Position numbers and translations under genes: made by a program. Below, in pieces: positions 48,146-56,848 of a stretch of 64,000 nucleotides of DNA. The stretch comes from CAWGYT01 sp963826795 (GTDB lineage Bacteria > Planctomycetota > Planctomycetia > Pirellulales > Pirellulaceae), in NCBI GenBank assembly GCA_963826795.1, contig CAWGYT010000002.1:62001-126000 (forward strand). Direction: 5' to 3'. The notes under the pieces were generated by a model. That model made no database searches. It had not been told where the DNA came from and was given only the letters and a program-made list of their open reading frames with translations. The first letter of the stretch is position 1. Every line of letters begins with the position of its first letter.

Positions 48146-49038
48146 TTGAAGCTTGGCCCAACCCTGATCGAAGACACATTCGCCGAGGCGTTCGGCATGA
48201 AGTTTGCGCGACTGATCGTCACGGCGCACGATCGGTTCTGGCTGGACGCCGCGCTCCGCGAATTCGCGGGCTACAGCTCGTCGGTCATCGCCTGTGATCT
48301 GGAGGTGGGGGTCGAACGCATGCTGTCGGAAGACGAGACGCCGGACGGTCGACCTGGGGCCAGCGTGCTGTGCTTTGGATTCTCGACCGACGCCTTGATG
48401 AAGGCGATTCCGAATCGAACCGGTCAATGCCTGATGACGTGTCCCTCGACGGCCGTGTTTGACGGCTTGCCGGACGCCGAGGTCCGAGTCCCGTTGGGCA
48501 AGCATATCCGCTTCTTTGGCGACGGTTTTCAAAAGAGCAAAGTTGTCGCAGGTCGCCGTTACTGGCGCGTCCCGGTGATGGACGGCGAGTTTCTGGTCGA
48601 GGACCAGATCGGCGCGGCGTCCGGCGTCGCCGGCGGCAATTTGATCATTCAGGGCCGGTCCAGCTCGGGCACCTTGGAAGCCGCGCGGCGAGCCGTGGCG
48701 GCGATTGCCGAGCTGCCGGGCGTGATGACCCCGTTTCCCGGCGGCGTGGCCCGCAGTGGCAGCAAGGTCGGCTCCCGCTACAAAGGACTGAAGGCGTCGA
48801 CGGCCGATGCGTTCTGCCCGACACTACGCGGTCGCGTCGCCAGCCAGCTCCATCCCGAAGCCAATTGCAGCCTTGGAGATCGTCGTCGACGGACACGACG
48901 AATCGGCCGTGGCCCGGGCCATGGCGGCGGGGATGCAGGCCGGCGTCGGGAGCCGACATCGTGGCGATCGGTGCCGGCAACTACGGCGGCAAGCTCGGCA
49001 AGTTCCACTTCCACCTCCGCCGCTTGGCGACGGCTTAG
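48146..49038 (+). pseudogene. ftr: Formylmethanofuran:tetrahydromethanopterin formyltransferase, two frameshifts
   Basis: About 297 codons, the normal FTR length, from a TTG start with GGAG 8 bases upstream (start sequence KLGPTLIEDTFAEAF is canonical). The body follows archaeal and methylotroph FTR/FhcD closely: GASVLCFGFSTDALMKAI, QCLMTCPSTAVFDGL and KVGSRYKGLKASTADAFCPT. Two breaks occur: one extra T near 48866 (joining HPEAN to AALEIVVDGHDESAVAR) and one extra base near 48948-48951 (leading into ADIVAIGAGNYGGKLGKFHF), with the stop at 49038. It transfers formyl between methanofuran-type and tetrahydromethanopterin carriers in C1 metabolism, known in some Planctomycetota. No other C1 gene is in the window. 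Confidence 0.78.
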
Positions 49039-49079
49039 CGCCGGTTCACCGCTCAGGTTGGAAAAAGGGCGTGGCGTTG

Positions 49080-49103
49080 GGAAAAGGGGTCAGGTCCCAA
49101 TCC
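49080..49103. repeat. Solo GAAAAGGGGTCAGGTCCC motif
   Basis: A 24-bp stretch after the formyltransferase gene whose core (AAAAGGGGTCAGGTCCC) is also found, diverged and as both arms of an inverted repeat, at 62081-62153. Similar motifs are widespread REP-like sequences in bacteria. Confidence 0.45.
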
Positions 49104-49152
49104 GGTTCGGCTCGATTCTCGCGTGGTAGGGAAAGTTGCCCGCCGCGCCGTA

Positions 49153-49282
49153 GTGCTTTGTCACAGCTTGATTTTGGGGTGCCTGGGGTCGAACGAAGTG
49201 AGCCCCCAGACCGCAATTTTCCGGGGGCTCACTTCGTTCGACCCCGGCCACCCAACCCTCAATTTCAGCTGTGACAAAGCAC
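49153..49282 (+). mobile_element. 130-bp palindromic MITE-like element, copy C
   Basis: Same orientation as copy B and identical or nearly so by eye over the full 130 bp; flanked on both sides by TA. It lies in the gap between the formyltransferase and the zinc-ribbon gene. Confidence 0.88.
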
Positions 49283-49415
49283 TAGCCCCCGCCGCGCAGA
49301 CGGGGGAGAACCCGTCCGCCAGCCGATCTCGCCCTGCAGGCCTCGCATCCATGCTGCGCCACCCCCGCTCTTCGCGAGCGGGGCTACGCAATGGAAGAAA
49401 CAGGATTGAAAACAG

Positions 49416-49501
49416 GAAACAGGATTGAGACGGTCTACTTCGCCAGACTACTTTTCGCGAAACAGGATTGAGACGGTCTACTTCGCCAGACTACTTTTCG
49501 C
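49416..49501. repeat. 43-bp tandem duplication
   Basis: A 43-bp unit beginning GAAACAGGATTGAGACGG is present twice, perfectly, at 49416-49458 and 49459-49501. A partial unit (GAAACAGGATTGAAAAC) precedes it at about 49397. It ends 5 bp before the stop codon of the next gene. Confidence 0.85.
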
Positions 49502-49505
49502 AACG

Positions 49506-51440
49506 TCACTCCAACCCTGACGGTCGTCGAAAAATCGGGGCGTGCCGGTAGTACACCTCCAACGTGCAGATGGCCAGCGCGGTCATGTAGATTCGGCCAC
49601 CGGTCTGCGAGTGAGGACCGCGGGGGTCCCAACTGCCGGCGGCGTGACCCCGCCGTACCTGCGATTGGACCAGCACGTCGCGCAGCTGGAAATTCCACTC
49701 ACTCCACAAGGGACCGCCTCCGTGATGAAGGACTTGGGTCGCGTAGTACCAATAGTAAATATCCGGACGAGCCAGCTCGGGCGGATAGTCTTCGACCAGC
49801 CAGCGCAGCCCCTCTTGCAGCCGTGGTTCTCGCAAGGTCCAGCCGAGGTACATCCGACAAAGCAAGGCCTCAGCCGTCATCACATGGGTCGGCTCACGGC
49901 GCCGCTGATACCGATATCGAACCTCGTCCCTGGCCATCATGCCGTCGAGGAAATCGTCGGCCGCCGCCAACGTTGGGTAGGGCACGGACAGTCCGGCGGC
50001 ACGGGCGCTTTGCAGCGCCATGAGCTGCCAACCCAACACGCTCGTATCGCCCGGTTCGCCCGGCTGGTAGCGCCAACCTCCGGCGGGATGCTGCGCGTCG
50101 ACGATGAACTGGATCGCCCGTTCGGCCGCCTGCCGCAACCGTGCATCGCCCGTCATCGCGTAGGCCTCGCACAAGACGATCGCGCCCTGCCCATGAGCAT
50201 ACATTCCCGGCTGGCCTCGCGCGTCGTGACGCAGGTCGCCGTCCGGACGCTGATGCACGATCAGCCAGTCGAGGCCCCGCGCGACTTGATCTCGATAGAT
50301 GCCCGTGCGGTGGGTCTGACCGGCCCCGAGGAAGGGCAGCAGGGCGAGTGACGTCGCGGCCGAATCGCTGGCGAGATCGGCGGCGCCGAGCAGCGCTGAT
50401 TGCAGCCGGGATGTTCCGCGAATCGATTCAGACTCCAGTGCCCATCCGGCAGTTGATGCTCGGCCAGCCAGCGCAGGCCACGGGCCACGGCGGCCTCCGT
50501 CAGCGTCGTGCCCCCCTCGCTGCGAACCCATTCGACGCGAATTCGAGGGTCTCGGGTCGCAAACAGCCGCTGCGGGCCCTCCTGTTCCAACGTCATCCGC
50601 AACTCGCGCAGACTGGGCAGCGACGGCAACTCCGACTCGGGATCCATCCGCAGCTGACGTGCCTCTTGATCGGCCAATTGCAGCTCTGCCTGCTGTTCGG
50701 GATCGTCCCATTCCGGGTCTTCGGGGACCGGCAAGTCATAACTTGGCTCGTCCTCGCTGGCCGGCAATTCGACTCGCCCGCCCATGCGATCTTGCGAACC
50801 CACGGCCGTCGACAACGTGATCTGCTCAGGACGGATGTCGGGTCGGAGGGTCAGTAGTCCGAGTGCGATCAAGAGCAGCAAGTGGACCAGCAGGCTGGCC
50901 AGCCACGCGGGAACGTCCCGCAGCCGGCCGGCCCAGCTGGACGCCTGCCGGACGAAGACCGGCGGCCCCGATCGGCTCGGCGGCAAGGCCCGCGCGGGGC
51001 TCGCGAGGTGCTTCAGTCGCGAAGCGGCGGGCTGCCGCGGCCGACGGGCGGTTTACCCGAGCCTGCGGAGCGGCCTCGGGCGGGCGACTTGCGGATTGGG
51101 GACGCGCCGGTTCCGGGCGAGTCCTGAGCTGTCGGCGGTAGGTCGCCAGCGCAATACTGGTTCCACACTGCCAGCAGTCGGCGACCATGAGCCAAAGTCG
51201 AACCGACATCGGTGCGCCGCACTCGGGGCAAGCGCAGATCAGATTGCCATTGTCGACGCGGATCGGTCGATCCGTACGACAACGCTCGCTCCCTTGAAAG
51301 CGATTCGGCGAGCTCAACCAGCCCGCGGGAATGGGGGCGGACGAATCGAGGCCGAGGACCGGCAACGAACTCTCCGGCGGGCTTCCCACGAACTCATCGA
51401 GCACTTGGCTCGAGGAAACGGTCTCGTTTCGCTTCGCCAT
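49506..51440 (-). pseudogene. Zinc-ribbon, membrane helix and prenyltransferase/squalene-oxidase-repeat protein, two frameshifts
   Basis: About 644 codons in three ORF pieces. The first (from the ATG at 51440) has an acidic start and a zinc ribbon (CACPEC ... DCWQC) and an Ala/Pro/Arg-rich linker. The second starts PPSRSGPPVFVRQASSW and has a transmembrane helix (LASLLVHLLLLIALGLLTL). The third carries squalene-cyclase-type alpha/alpha repeats (LDWLIVHQRPDG, AIQFIVDAQHPAGGWRY). Breaks lie at a CCCC run near 50990 and near 50385-50391. One base lost and one gained restore a single frame, and pieces one and three are already in the same frame. Repaired, the second junction reads CNQRCSGAADLASDSAAT. 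No catalytic DXDD motif is seen; likely a scaffold or sensor, function unknown. Confidence 0.65.
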
Positions 51441-51641
51441 CGCAAATTCCCCTGACGATCGCCCAGGTGCTGGACTTGCGGCTCACGGCGCCGACCGTCG
51501 GACATTCCCCTGAGTCTAGCCGATCCCGAATTCGAGGTGGACCATTTGGTTGGCGCAAGTTCCCGGTAAAAGCCGCTTTCGGTTAGAATGAGGGGCCCTC
51601 GGTGGAGATCCATCGCGGACAGATAGAGTGAGGACACCTGC

Positions 51642-52582
51642 ATGGACAGTGATGTGATTCGCCTGGTCGGCGATCTGGAACGCAACATGGCCCAAGTCGT
51701 ATTGGGCAAGATCGAGGCGATCCGGATGTGCCTGGTTGCCCTCTTGGCAGGTGAACACGTCCTGCTGGAAGACGTGCCAGGCGTTGGCAAAACGCTGGTC
51801 GCCAAGGCCTTGTCGCGCAGCGTCCACGGGTCCTTTTGCCGAATCCAGTTCACGCCCGACCTGTTGCCCAGCGACATCGTTGGCAGCAGTATCTATGACG
51901 CTCAAAGCGGTCAGTTTCACTTCAACCGCGGTCCGATCTTTGCCAATGTCGTGTTGGCCGACGAAATCAACCGCACCCCCCCGCGGACTCAAAGCGCCCT
52001 GCTGGAGGCGATGAGCGACGGTCAAGCGTCAGTGGACGGCGTCACGCATGACTTGCCGTCGCCGTTTATCGTGATCGCGACTCAGAACCCGTTTGAGTTT
52101 GAGGGAACGTATCCGTTGCCGGAGAGTCAACTGGATCGCTTTCTGATTCGAATTTCGATGGGGTACCCCGCGCGGGAGGACGAGCGTCAGGTCTTGATGA
52201 GCCATCGCAACGAAGAACCGGTCGACAACCTGCGGCCGATCATCGAGTGTCAACAAATTCTCCAGCTGCAGAAGTTCGTTCGCCAGGTGACCGTCGAGGA
52301 GTCGATTTACGATTACTTGCTGGACATCGTCGCGGCGACGCGCGAAAACGACGAATTGCGAGTGGGGGTCAGCACGCGGGGGCGCTCTGCCTGTATCGGG
52401 CAACACAGGCCTTGGCGACCATCCGAGGCCGCTCATTCGTCGTCCCGGACGACGTCAAGCAGTTGGCGGTGCCCGTGTTCTCCCACCGCGTTGTCCCCAA
52501 GGGCTATCTGCATGGTGGCCAGCGAGAGGCCGTCGAAAAACTGCTGGAACGATTGGTCGAGGCGGTTCCCGTGCCGGCCTGA
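51642..52582 (+). pseudogene. MoxR-family AAA+ ATPase, frameshifted
   Basis: About 313 codons. MoxR hallmarks: VVLGKIEAIRMCLVALLAGEH, Walker A EDVPGVGKTLVAKALS, Walker B VLADEINRTPPRTQSALLEAM, sensor 1 IATQNPFEFEGTYPLPESQLD. Near 52377 a run of five G should be six: an extra G restores STRGALCLYRATQALATIRGR and the proper C-terminus (VPDDVKQLAVPVFSHRV) ending at 52582. Without it the frame runs on into the next gene and creates a false MoxR-DUF58 fusion of 732 residues. MoxR proteins act with DUF58/VWA partners as chaperone-like systems; the next two genes fit that pattern. Confidence 0.85.
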
Positions 52583-52598
52583 CCGAGGGTCCCCATTC

Positions 52599-53840
52599 AT
52601 GTTTCAACGCTGTCGCTTTTCGGTGCCTCACACGACGTGGGTCTACGTCGCCATCCTGGGCGTCGTCGTGGTGGGCGCGATCATGCGCGAAATCAACTTG
52701 CTGATCATCCTGTCGGGCATGATGTGCGGGCCGCTGGCGATCAGCTGGCAACTGATTCGGATGACTCTACGGGACCTGGAAGTCAAGCGCCGCGTGCCGG
52801 CGGGCGTGTTGCCAGGGGCGCCGTTCACCGTCGAGCTTCAGGTCCGCAATGGGCGGCGCCGACTGGGCACCTGGGCCCTCCGAATCGAGGATCGAGTGCG
52901 GAACGTCCACGCCGAGGCGGGGACGGCGGCGGCACGAGCGATTTGTCTGATTCCCTACATTGCCGCCGAAGATCGCCAGGTGACGAGCTACCGCGGTCAA
53001 CTCTGGAATCGAGGCCGTTATCGCTTCGGCCCGATCCGCTTGTCAACCGAGGTCCCGGTGGGACTGCTCAAGGGGCACGTCACACACAAGATCAGCAACG
53101 ACGTCCTGGTGTACCCGCGTCTGGGCAAGCTGCAGGCGGGCTGGGCTGATCTGGTCAAGTTCGACCAGCAGGGGCATCGCAGCTGGCAGCGCCGCCACGG
53201 GCCGGTCGAAGGGGACTTCTACGGTCTGCGCGAATGGCGATCCGGCGACAGCCGACGTTGGATTCATTGGCGGACGTCGGCCAAACGGGACGAGCTGGTC
53301 GTGCGTCAATTCGAACAACATCGCAGTCAGAACCTGGTCGTGCTGCTGGACCTACTCTACCCAGCCACCGCCGACGCCGTGCGCGAGACGGTGCTGAAAA
53401 CGATCGAGTTGGCGGTCAGCTTCACCGCCACGCTGGTCGCCGAACAGTGTCGGCGCGGCGGCGGACGACTCACGCTGGGCGTGGCCGGCCGGGAGGTGAA
53501 TTGGCTGCGAGGTTCAGCCAGCCGCGCCTTGTTGGACGATTCCCTGGAATTGCTCGCCGAAGTTCAGGGGTCGGCCACCGATCGACTGGCGGAAGTCCTT
53601 CCACCGGCGCTGAGTGCCACCAGCGCCGACGACCGCATTCTGCTGGTTTCGCTCCAGGACGTGCGGTTGGATGATCCGATCCGCTTCCCGGATTCGATTG
53701 GCAGTGACTCACGCCGCGCCCGACTCGCTCAAGCCATCTGCGTCAACGCCTCGTCGCCTCGATTCGCGGACGTGTTTTCGTTCGAACCCAGCGAGCCGGA
53801 CGAGGCAACCGCCCCGGCGGCGAAGGAGCACGCCCCGTGA
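52599..53840 (+). CDS. DUF58 domain-containing protein
   Basis: 413 residues from the ATG at 52599, 16 bp after the repaired MoxR stop. Two N-terminal transmembrane helices (TTWVYVAILGVVVVGAIM and LLIILSGMMCGPLAISW), a beta-rich region (LEVKRRVPAGVLPGAPFTVE), and the DUF58 signature GDFYGLREWRSGDSRRWIHW followed by RTSAKRDELVVRQFE. The C-terminal part has a VWA-like fold. It usually works with MoxR; together with the transglutaminase it forms a common three-gene operon. Its stop overlaps the next start by four bases. Confidence 0.92.
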   Translation: MFQRCRFSVPHTTWVYVAILGVVVVGAIMREINLLIILSGMMCGPLAISWQLIRMTLRDLEVKRRVPAGVLPGAPFTVELQVRNGRRRLGTWALRIEDRVRNVHAEAGTAAARAICLIPYIAAEDRQVTSYRGQLWNRGRYRFGPIRLSTEVPVGLLKGHVTHKISNDVLVYPRLGKLQAGWADLVKFDQQGHRSWQRRHGPVEGDFYGLREWRSGDSRRWIHWRTSAKRDELVVRQFEQHRSQNLVVLLDLLYPATADAVRETVLKTIELAVSFTATLVAEQCRRGGGRLTLGVAGREVNWLRGSASRALLDDSLELLAEVQGSATDRLAEVLPPALSATSADDRILLVSLQDVRLDDPIRFPDSIGSDSRRARLAQAICVNASSPRFADVFSFEPSEPDEATAPAAKEHAP

Positions 53841-56281
53841 GCGCACGCACCGCGAAATCGAACCGCAAGGCATCGACCGACGCACGGCCGCAATCGGTGA
53901 ACGTCGAGCGGATGCTGCAGATCAATGTCGCCGCGCTGGTCGTGCTCGGAACCTCGCTGCTGGCGATGGGCCAGCAGAACCCGATCTACGCCGTCGTCGC
54001 GGTCGTCGCCGCCGCGGTCTCGATTATCGTGACGGATATCAAGGGCTTCTTCCGACTGGGCCCCGACGCGACCACTTTGGCCGCCCTCTTCGCCTGCTGT
54101 GTGCTGGTCGTCCAGGTGTTTCGCAATGTCGAGCAGAGCCAACTGCTGAACGTGGCCAACATCCTCATTTATCTTGAGGTCATCCTCTTGTTCCAACGAA
54201 AGGAGGACCGCACGTACTGGTCGCTGATCGCGCTCAGCCTGCTGCAGGTCGTGGTGGCAGCCGCGTTGAATCTGGGCCTGATCTTTGGCCTGTTTCTGGG
54301 TGTCTATGTATTAACCGCCTTTTGCGCGCTGACGATTTTTTTTGTTTCTCGAGAGACGCGTCGGTTCAGCGACCGTCCCACGACACGTGACGCATCCCTC
54401 GCGAGCGGAGGGGGACGTGGCGGCTATGCCTTTGTGGGTCGAATCTCGAGCGACACGCCGGCTCAGATCCTGAACAAAGCTCTCTTCCGGCGGCTGTTCC
54501 GCATGATCTTCCTCACCGCGCTGGGGACGATCGGGATTTTCTTTGCGATCCCACGGTTCGGCACCTCGGCCTGGCAGGGGGCTCGCCCAGATCAAGTCGC
54601 GACCGTTGGCTTTACGGAAGAAGTGCGACTGGATGACATCGGAAGAATTCTCGAAAGCCCGGAACAAGTCATGCGAGTCGAGTTCACCGACTTGCAGGGG
54701 CGTCCCTATCAAGTCGATGGCGAGCCTTATTTTCGGGGGACGGTCCTGTCGGACTATCGGCGTGAAGGAGTGTGGAAGCCTCATCGATCCTCCCAGGCCA
54801 TCCGCGCTCTGGAATCGGTTCGTTCGTTTGATCTGGCCAACGTCGTCGTTCAGCGGATCACACTGCAACCCGGCTCGCATTCGGTGTTGTTCAACGTGGC
54901 ACCCTGTTACGCCATCGACGGCTCGCCCCGAGAATTGGACTTGAATCTCTACACCCGCCAGTTGACGCTGAACGAGGAAAACGCGAAGCCGAGAGGTCAG
55001 TACCGTTACACGATTGGGACCACGGCGTTTCGAAACGGCTGGCAGCGCGACTTGATCCCGGCGGCCTGGGGAAGAATCTCGGGCGAGGAAACTTTCATGC
55101 AGGCTTCGATCACGGACGAACTGCGACGAGCTCATCCGGCCGTCGTGGCCGCGGCGGACCGAGCGCTCGACGACCAAGGACTCCGCCAAGCCAGTGTTTT
55201 TGAACGAGCCAAGGCGCTGGAGAATTACTTTCGCCGCTCAGGCACCTACAAATACTCGCTCGTGATCAACCAGAATCGCGACCCGCGGCTCGATCCGATC
55301 GAGGACTTCGTGCGCAATCATCAGACGGGGCACTGCGAATACTTCGCCGGCGCCCTCACCTTGATGCTGCGCAGTCAAGGGATCCCGGCCCGCATGGTGG
55401 TGGGCTTCAAGGGTGGCGAGTTCAACACGATGGGAGACTACTACATCGTCCGGCAGTTGCACGCGCATGCCTGGGTCGAGGCGTTTTTGGAAGCCGACGA
55501 GATCCCGACCGACGAGTTGGAGGGCCTGGAGGTCTTGCGTTACGGAGCCTGGCTGCGGCTGGATCCCACACCCGGCTCGTCCGACGTCGATCTGGACATG
55601 AGCGGATTCGGGCTGGTGACGACGGCCCGCGAGTTCGCCGACTACTGCCAAGTGCTCTGGGACGATTACATCCTCGGACTTAATTCAACTCGACAACAAC
55701 AGGCGATCTACGGCCCGATCGGGCGCAGCATCCAAGCAGTCGGTCGCGCGGTCTTTTCCCCCACAGTCTGGGCCCAGCGCTGGCGAACTTGGCGGCGTTG
55801 GGCGGTCCAACCCGTGTTCGGGATTCCCGGGGCGTTGTTTGTCGCCCTGATCGCAATTCCCGTGGGCGTCGCCGCTTATCGTAGCCGCCACCGCCTGCAA
55901 GGCAGCCTCCATCGGTTGGCGGAACGCGGCGTCTGGCGGAAACGTTCCCGCCAACTTCCGCTCGCCCAACTGGACGCGTATCGCCAGCTGGAACAGGTGC
56001 TGCAGCGGATGGGTCTCCGGCGTCGACCGGAACAGACGCCGCTGGAATTCGCCGAACTCGCCCGGCGGTCTCTCGAGAGGGCAGCCCAAACGGCTGAATG
56101 GGCCCAGGTGCCGCGCCGCGTCGCCGAGGCCCACTATCAGATCCGTTTCGGACGCCAATCGCTCAGTGAGGAAATCCAGCAGCGATTGAGTGACTCGGTT
56201 GAGCAGCTCCAACAGGCCCTGGCCGAACCAGCGGCCGTGGCGCCGCAAGCACTCCCGGCGCGGGACGCGCCGCCTTCGTAG
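53837..56281 (+). CDS. DUF3488/transglutaminase-like membrane protein (TgpA type)
   Basis: 814 residues from a GTG that overlaps the DUF58 stop (GTGA). Several N-terminal transmembrane helices (DUF3488) are followed by a periplasmic beta-rich part, then a transglutaminase core with catalytic triad Cys500 (TGHCEYFAGAL), His544 (HAHAWVEAF) and Asp576 (RLDPTPG). A further transmembrane helix (GIPGALFVALIAIPVGVAAY) and a C-terminal cytosolic DUF4129-like helical domain follow. It is a relative of TgpA of Pseudomonas, and this MoxR-DUF58-transglutaminase order is widespread. It probably acts on a periplasmic peptide or protein substrate; the substrate is not known. Confidence 0.92.
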   Translation: MSARTAKSNRKASTDARPQSVNVERMLQINVAALVVLGTSLLAMGQQNPIYAVVAVVAAAVSIIVTDIKGFFRLGPDATTLAALFACCVLVVQVFRNVEQSQLLNVANILIYLEVILLFQRKEDRTYWSLIALSLLQVVVAAALNLGLIFGLFLGVYVLTAFCALTIFFVSRETRRFSDRPTTRDASLASGGGRGGYAFVGRISSDTPAQILNKALFRRLFRMIFLTALGTIGIFFAIPRFGTSAWQGARPDQVATVGFTEEVRLDDIGRILESPEQVMRVEFTDLQGRPYQVDGEPYFRGTVLSDYRREGVWKPHRSSQAIRALESVRSFDLANVVVQRITLQPGSHSVLFNVAPCYAIDGSPRELDLNLYTRQLTLNEENAKPRGQYRYTIGTTAFRNGWQRDLIPAAWGRISGEETFMQASITDELRRAHPAVVAAADRALDDQGLRQASVFERAKALENYFRRSGTYKYSLVINQNRDPRLDPIEDFVRNHQTGHCEYFAGALTLMLRSQGIPARMVVGFKGGEFNTMGDYYIVRQLHAHAWVEAFLEADEIPTDELEGLEVLRYGAWLRLDPTPGSSDVDLDMSGFGLVTTAREFADYCQVLWDDYILGLNSTRQQQAIYGPIGRSIQAVGRAVFSPTVWAQRWRTWRRWAVQPVFGIPGALFVALIAIPVGVAAYRSRHRLQGSLHRLAERGVWRKRSRQLPLAQLDAYRQLEQVLQRMGLRRRPEQTPLEFAELARRSLERAAQTAEWAQVPRRVAEAHYQIRFGRQSLSEEIQQRLSDSVEQLQQALAEPAAVAPQALPARDAPPS

Positions 56282-56314
56282 CGAGTCAACGCGTCAGGCC
56301 GCGGTTGTCGGGGT

Positions 56315-56728
56315 TCAGCCTTCGCTGTTCAGCTTGCAGCAGGCGACCGAGGCTTGGTGTAGACCGCAATCGGGACACTTCGGGCAGTCGGTATCGCAAA
56401 CATGCCCCGCGTCGGCCACGTGACCGCATGCGCTGCAAATGTCTTTGCCGACGGCATCGGCGGCCAAATGAGCACAGCACAGGGGCGTGCCTTTGTGCAT
56501 CCCACACTCACAGGTTTCCACCGACTCAACGCAACACAGCGCGCCACCCTTCTCTTCCCCGCATTTGCCGCACAGAATGGTGGTGGCGACCAGCGTGGTT
56601 TCCGTGTCCGAATTCGCAGCGGCCGAGGTGGCGTTGCTGTCCCCGCCCGACTCCGTCGAGGACTTGCAGCCGGCGAACAGGACGGTCAATGAAATCAGGA
56701 CGATCGTCAACCTACGACTTGTCAGCAT
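56315..56728 (-). CDS. Cysteine-rich lipoprotein with repeated CxxC-CC motifs
   Basis: 137 residues. A short signal peptide ends in the lipobox L-F-A-G-C21, so the mature protein is probably lipidated. After a Ser/Thr-rich linker there are 16 Cys in about 75 residues, in repeats of the form C-x2-C-G-x3-K/H-x4-(L/A)-C-C: CGKCGEEKGGALCC, CECGMHKGTPLCC, CPDCGLHQASVACC, with an intervening ICSACGHVADAGHVC. The repeat suggests metal binding or disulfide-rich folding in the periplasm. The family is not recognised by me. It is convergent with the transglutaminase gene, whose stop is 33 bp away. Confidence 0.75.
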   Translation of the reverse strand: MLTSRRLTIVLISLTVLFAGCKSSTESGGDSNATSAAANSDTETTLVATTILCGKCGEEKGGALCCVESVETCECGMHKGTPLCCAHLAADAVGKDICSACGHVADAGHVCDTDCPKCPDCGLHQASVACCKLNSEG

Positions 56729-56848
56729 GGCATTTCTCCTGGGTCGATTCCCAAACGTGGACGACAGAACAAATCGCTCGGCGGAAGCCGTGGGATTGGG
56801 TCGTCCTGCTCCGTGTCAATGATCCAATATAGGACAAATCGGCACGCC

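Noticed and set aside
49397..49501. GAAACAGGATTGAAAAC/GAAACAGGATTGAGAC units recalling CRISPR repeat ends
   Set aside because: Two full 43-bp units are identical throughout with no spacers of differing sequence, and no cas gene is nearby, so it is a plain tandem duplication.
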